A stretch of 64,000 bases of DNA from Apilactobacillus quenuiae (lineage in GTDB: Bacteria; Bacillota; Bacilli; Lactobacillales; Lactobacillaceae): NCBI RefSeq assembly GCF_002994005.1, contig NZ_POSN01000002.1, positions 1 through 64,000 of the forward strand, given 5' to 3'. The notes below the pieces were generated by a model. That model saw only the letters and a program-made list of their open reading frames with translations, was not told where the DNA came from and ran no database searches. How positions within the stretch are numbered: position 1 is the first letter of the stretch; every line of letters starts with the position of its first letter. This document shows, piece after piece, positions 62,406 through 64,000 of this stretch. The position numbers and the translations under genes are program-made.

Positions 62406-63028
62406 TATGCGAGCACCTCCTCTACTTGAGAAAGAGCAGCCTTTGTGATGACAATCTTGCTACTATTAACAACAGCTAAAGTATTTAAGCTATTTACACT
62501 AATTACTTCAACATTATCGATATTACGAGCTGATAAAGCAGCGTTCTTATTGTCTTCTTCCAAGACTACTAATGTCTTAGCTGAAGCGTTTAATTTGTCT
62601 AATGATTCTGAGAAATCCTTAGTTTTAGGAGTATCAAAGTTTAATGAATCAACAACAACAAAGTCATCATTAGCAACTTTTTCTGATAAAACAGATTTAA
62701 TAGCTAAACGACTAACTTTCTTTGGTAAGTGGTAACCGTATGAACGTGTAGTAGGTCCAAAAACGATTCCACCTCCACGAAATTGTGGTGAACGGATTGA
62801 ACCTTGACGAGCACGTCCAGTACCCTTTTGACGCCATGGTTTTTTACCACCACCACTAACGGCATGTCTATTTTTAACAGCATGTGTACCTTGACGTAAA
62901 GATGCTCTTTGCATAGTTACAACGTCAAACACAACGCTATCATTTTGTTCAATAGCAAAAATTTCATCGTTTAGATCAACGTTACCGTTTTTGCTACCGT
63001 CTTGTTTATATAATGCTACGCTTGTCAT
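62405..63028 (-). CDS. rplD: 50S ribosomal protein L4
   Basis: 207 residues. The extended tunnel loop ([19 protein letters not shown]) is complete. In enteric bacteria L4 represses the S10 operon; no evidence for that here. Confidence 0.98.
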   Translation of the reverse strand: MTSVALYKQDGSKNGNVDLNDEIFAIEQNDSVVFDVVTMQRASLRQGTHAVKNRHAVSGGGKKPWRQKGTGRARQGSIRSPQFRGGGIVFGPTTRSYGYHLPKKVSRLAIKSVLSEKVANDDFVVVDSLNFDTPKTKDFSESLDKLNASAKTLVVLEEDNKNAALSARNIDNVEVISVNSLNTLAVVNSSKIVITKAALSQVEEVLA

Positions 63029-63045
63029 TTATGGTTCCTCCTTTC

Positions 63046-63681
63046 TTATTTTTGTGATCCGCGAGCAGCAGATTTAATTGTTAAGAATGATTTGTTAGCA
63101 CCAGGAACGTTACCTTTAATTAAGATTACGTTGTTGTCAACATCAGCCTTAACAACTTCAAGATTTTGAATAGTAACTTGCTTGTTACCCATTCTACCAG
63201 GTAATTTCATACCTTTTGTAACTCGGTTAATAATAACACCAAGTGAACCAGGACGACGATGGTATCTTGAACCGTGAGTTTCAGGTCCCCTACCTTGTCC
63301 ATCTTTATGAACGTTACCTTGGTAACCATGACCTTTTGTAATTCCTGTTACATCTACGATGTCACCGGCTTCAAAAATGTCTGCCTTAACTTCGTCTGCT
63401 ACATTGTAATCGCTAAGCTCAACATTTCTGATTTCTTTAATGAAGCGCTTAGGATTTGTATTTGCTTTTGCTACATGACCTTTTTCTGGTTTGTTACTTA
63501 AAACATCACGTTTGTCATCGTAACCCAATTGGATAGCATTATAACCATCACTTTCAGTTGACTTTGTTTGTAGCACAACGTTTGGTGTTACATCAACAGC
63601 AGTAACTGGAATTAATTCACCATTTTCAGTGAAAACTTGAGTCATTCCAACTTTTTTACCTAAGATTCCTTTTTTGGTCAT
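63046..63681 (-). CDS. rplC: 50S ribosomal protein L3
   Basis: 211 residues. [20 protein letters not shown] and the peptidyl-transferase-facing loop [18 protein letters not shown]. Confidence 0.98.
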   Translation of the reverse strand: MTKKGILGKKVGMTQVFTENGELIPVTAVDVTPNVVLQTKSTESDGYNAIQLGYDDKRDVLSNKPEKGHVAKANTNPKRFIKEIRNVELSDYNVADEVKADIFEAGDIVDVTGITKGHGYQGNVHKDGQGRGPETHGSRYHRRPGSLGVIINRVTKGMKLPGRMGNKQVTIQNLEVVKADVDNNVILIKGNVPGANKSFLTIKSAARGSQK

Positions 63682-63712
63682 GAGTACACCTCCGATATAT
63701 TGTAATATTTAA

Positions 63713-64000
63713 TTATAGTTTGATTTCGATATCAACACCACTTGGTAAATCAAGTTTCATTAATGAATCAACAGTTTTTGGTGTTGGGTTTAAGATGTCA
63801 ATTAAACGTTTGTGAGTTAACATTTCAAATTGTTCACGTGACTTCTTAAATTTATGTGGTGAAGCTAGAACAGTATAAACAGTTCTATCTGTTGGCAATG
63901 GAATTGGACCAGAAATGTTGGCACCAGTTCTTTGCGCAGTAGCCACAATTTTTTCAGCTGATTGGTCTAAAGTACGATGTTCATATGCCTTTAAACGAAT
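63713..64000 (-). CDS. rpsJ: 30S ribosomal protein S10 (N-terminus outside window)
   Basis: The frame stays open to the window edge, reading [19 protein letters not shown] before [17 protein letters not shown]. Only the first five or so residues are missing. First gene of the S10 operon; its promoter is outside the window. A GTG at 63946 is an internal valine, not the start. Confidence 0.97.
   Translation of the reverse strand: MRLKAYEHRTLDQSAEKIVATAQRTGANISGPIPLPTDRTVYTVLASPHKFKKSREQFEMLTHKRLIDILNPTPKTVDSLMKLDLPSGVDIEIKL

Noticed and set aside
63713-63946. S10 starting at the GTG at 63946
   Set aside because: The conserved S10 sequence continues upstream in frame to the window edge, so the GTG is an internal valine.

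Overview
The window is about 34% GC or lower and reads as a chromosomal core segment of a low-GC Lactobacillaceae bacterium. This is an inference from gene content and order: pcrA-ligA-camS-gatCAB-dagK, the complete S10/spc/alpha ribosomal cluster followed by ecfA1-ecfA2-ecfT-truA-rplM-rpsI, ptsHI, a lactobacillus-type LTA operon, MucBP/SH3-like domains and a GRP sugar porter. The genus cannot be fixed from the sequence alone. Many genes start with TTG behind a strong Shine-Dalgarno sequence (at least fourteen), and three appear to start with ATT.

Layout. Positions 1-144 are the 5' end of a 16S rRNA gene on the minus strand, fed by four tandem consensus-like promoters (325-622). Next to it are a candidate small RNA (712-829) and the lipoteichoic acid operon lafA-lafB-flippase-like-ltaS (1.0-6.3 kb, minus). 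Then come ptsH-ptsI (6.5-8.5 kb), a short AT-rich accessory spot with a small ORF and a MucBP/SH3-like protein (8.5-9.8 kb), prfC, tagD, an AI-2E-type permease, recX, a flavodoxin, a YihY protein, mnaA, a GtrB/GtrA pair, gntP and a GRP porter (9.9-20.6 kb). A complete phosphate operon pstS-C-A-B-B-phoU plus an OmpR-type regulator with a degenerate receiver follows (20.6-26.5 kb) and is preceded by a clear Pho box. Next are tRNA-Arg(CCT), a DEAD-box helicase, a degenerate GH25-like membrane protein, gntK, an APC permease, rlmD and dagK-gatBAC-camS-ligA-pcrA (26.6-43.2 kb). After these lie GH73-xpt, a DUF2187 protein and an ECF S component. The rest (45.6-64 kb) is rpsI-rplM, truA-ecfT-ecfA2-ecfA1 and the ribosomal cluster from rplQ up to a partial rpsJ, all on the minus strand.

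How it works together. Envelope synthesis dominates the accessory half. LafA/LafB make the glycolipid anchor and LtaS polymerises glycerol phosphate. DagK can recycle the diacylglycerol that LtaS releases. TagD supplies CDP-glycerol, MnaA supplies ManNAc for a wall polymer linkage unit, and GtrB/GtrA could decorate the polymers. Gluconate use is split between gntP (two CcpA/LacI-type operators) and gntK (a separate palindromic operator). The ECF module made by ecfA1-A2-T would serve the S component at 45 kb. Phosphate uptake appears Pho-regulated, although no histidine kinase is present in the window.

Most worth a second look: three genes with good Shine-Dalgarno sequences but only an ATT start, the inactive-looking GH25 homologue, the degenerate Pho-type regulator, and two structured RNA candidates (712-829 and 49904-50011). 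No CRISPR array, prophage or insertion sequence was seen.
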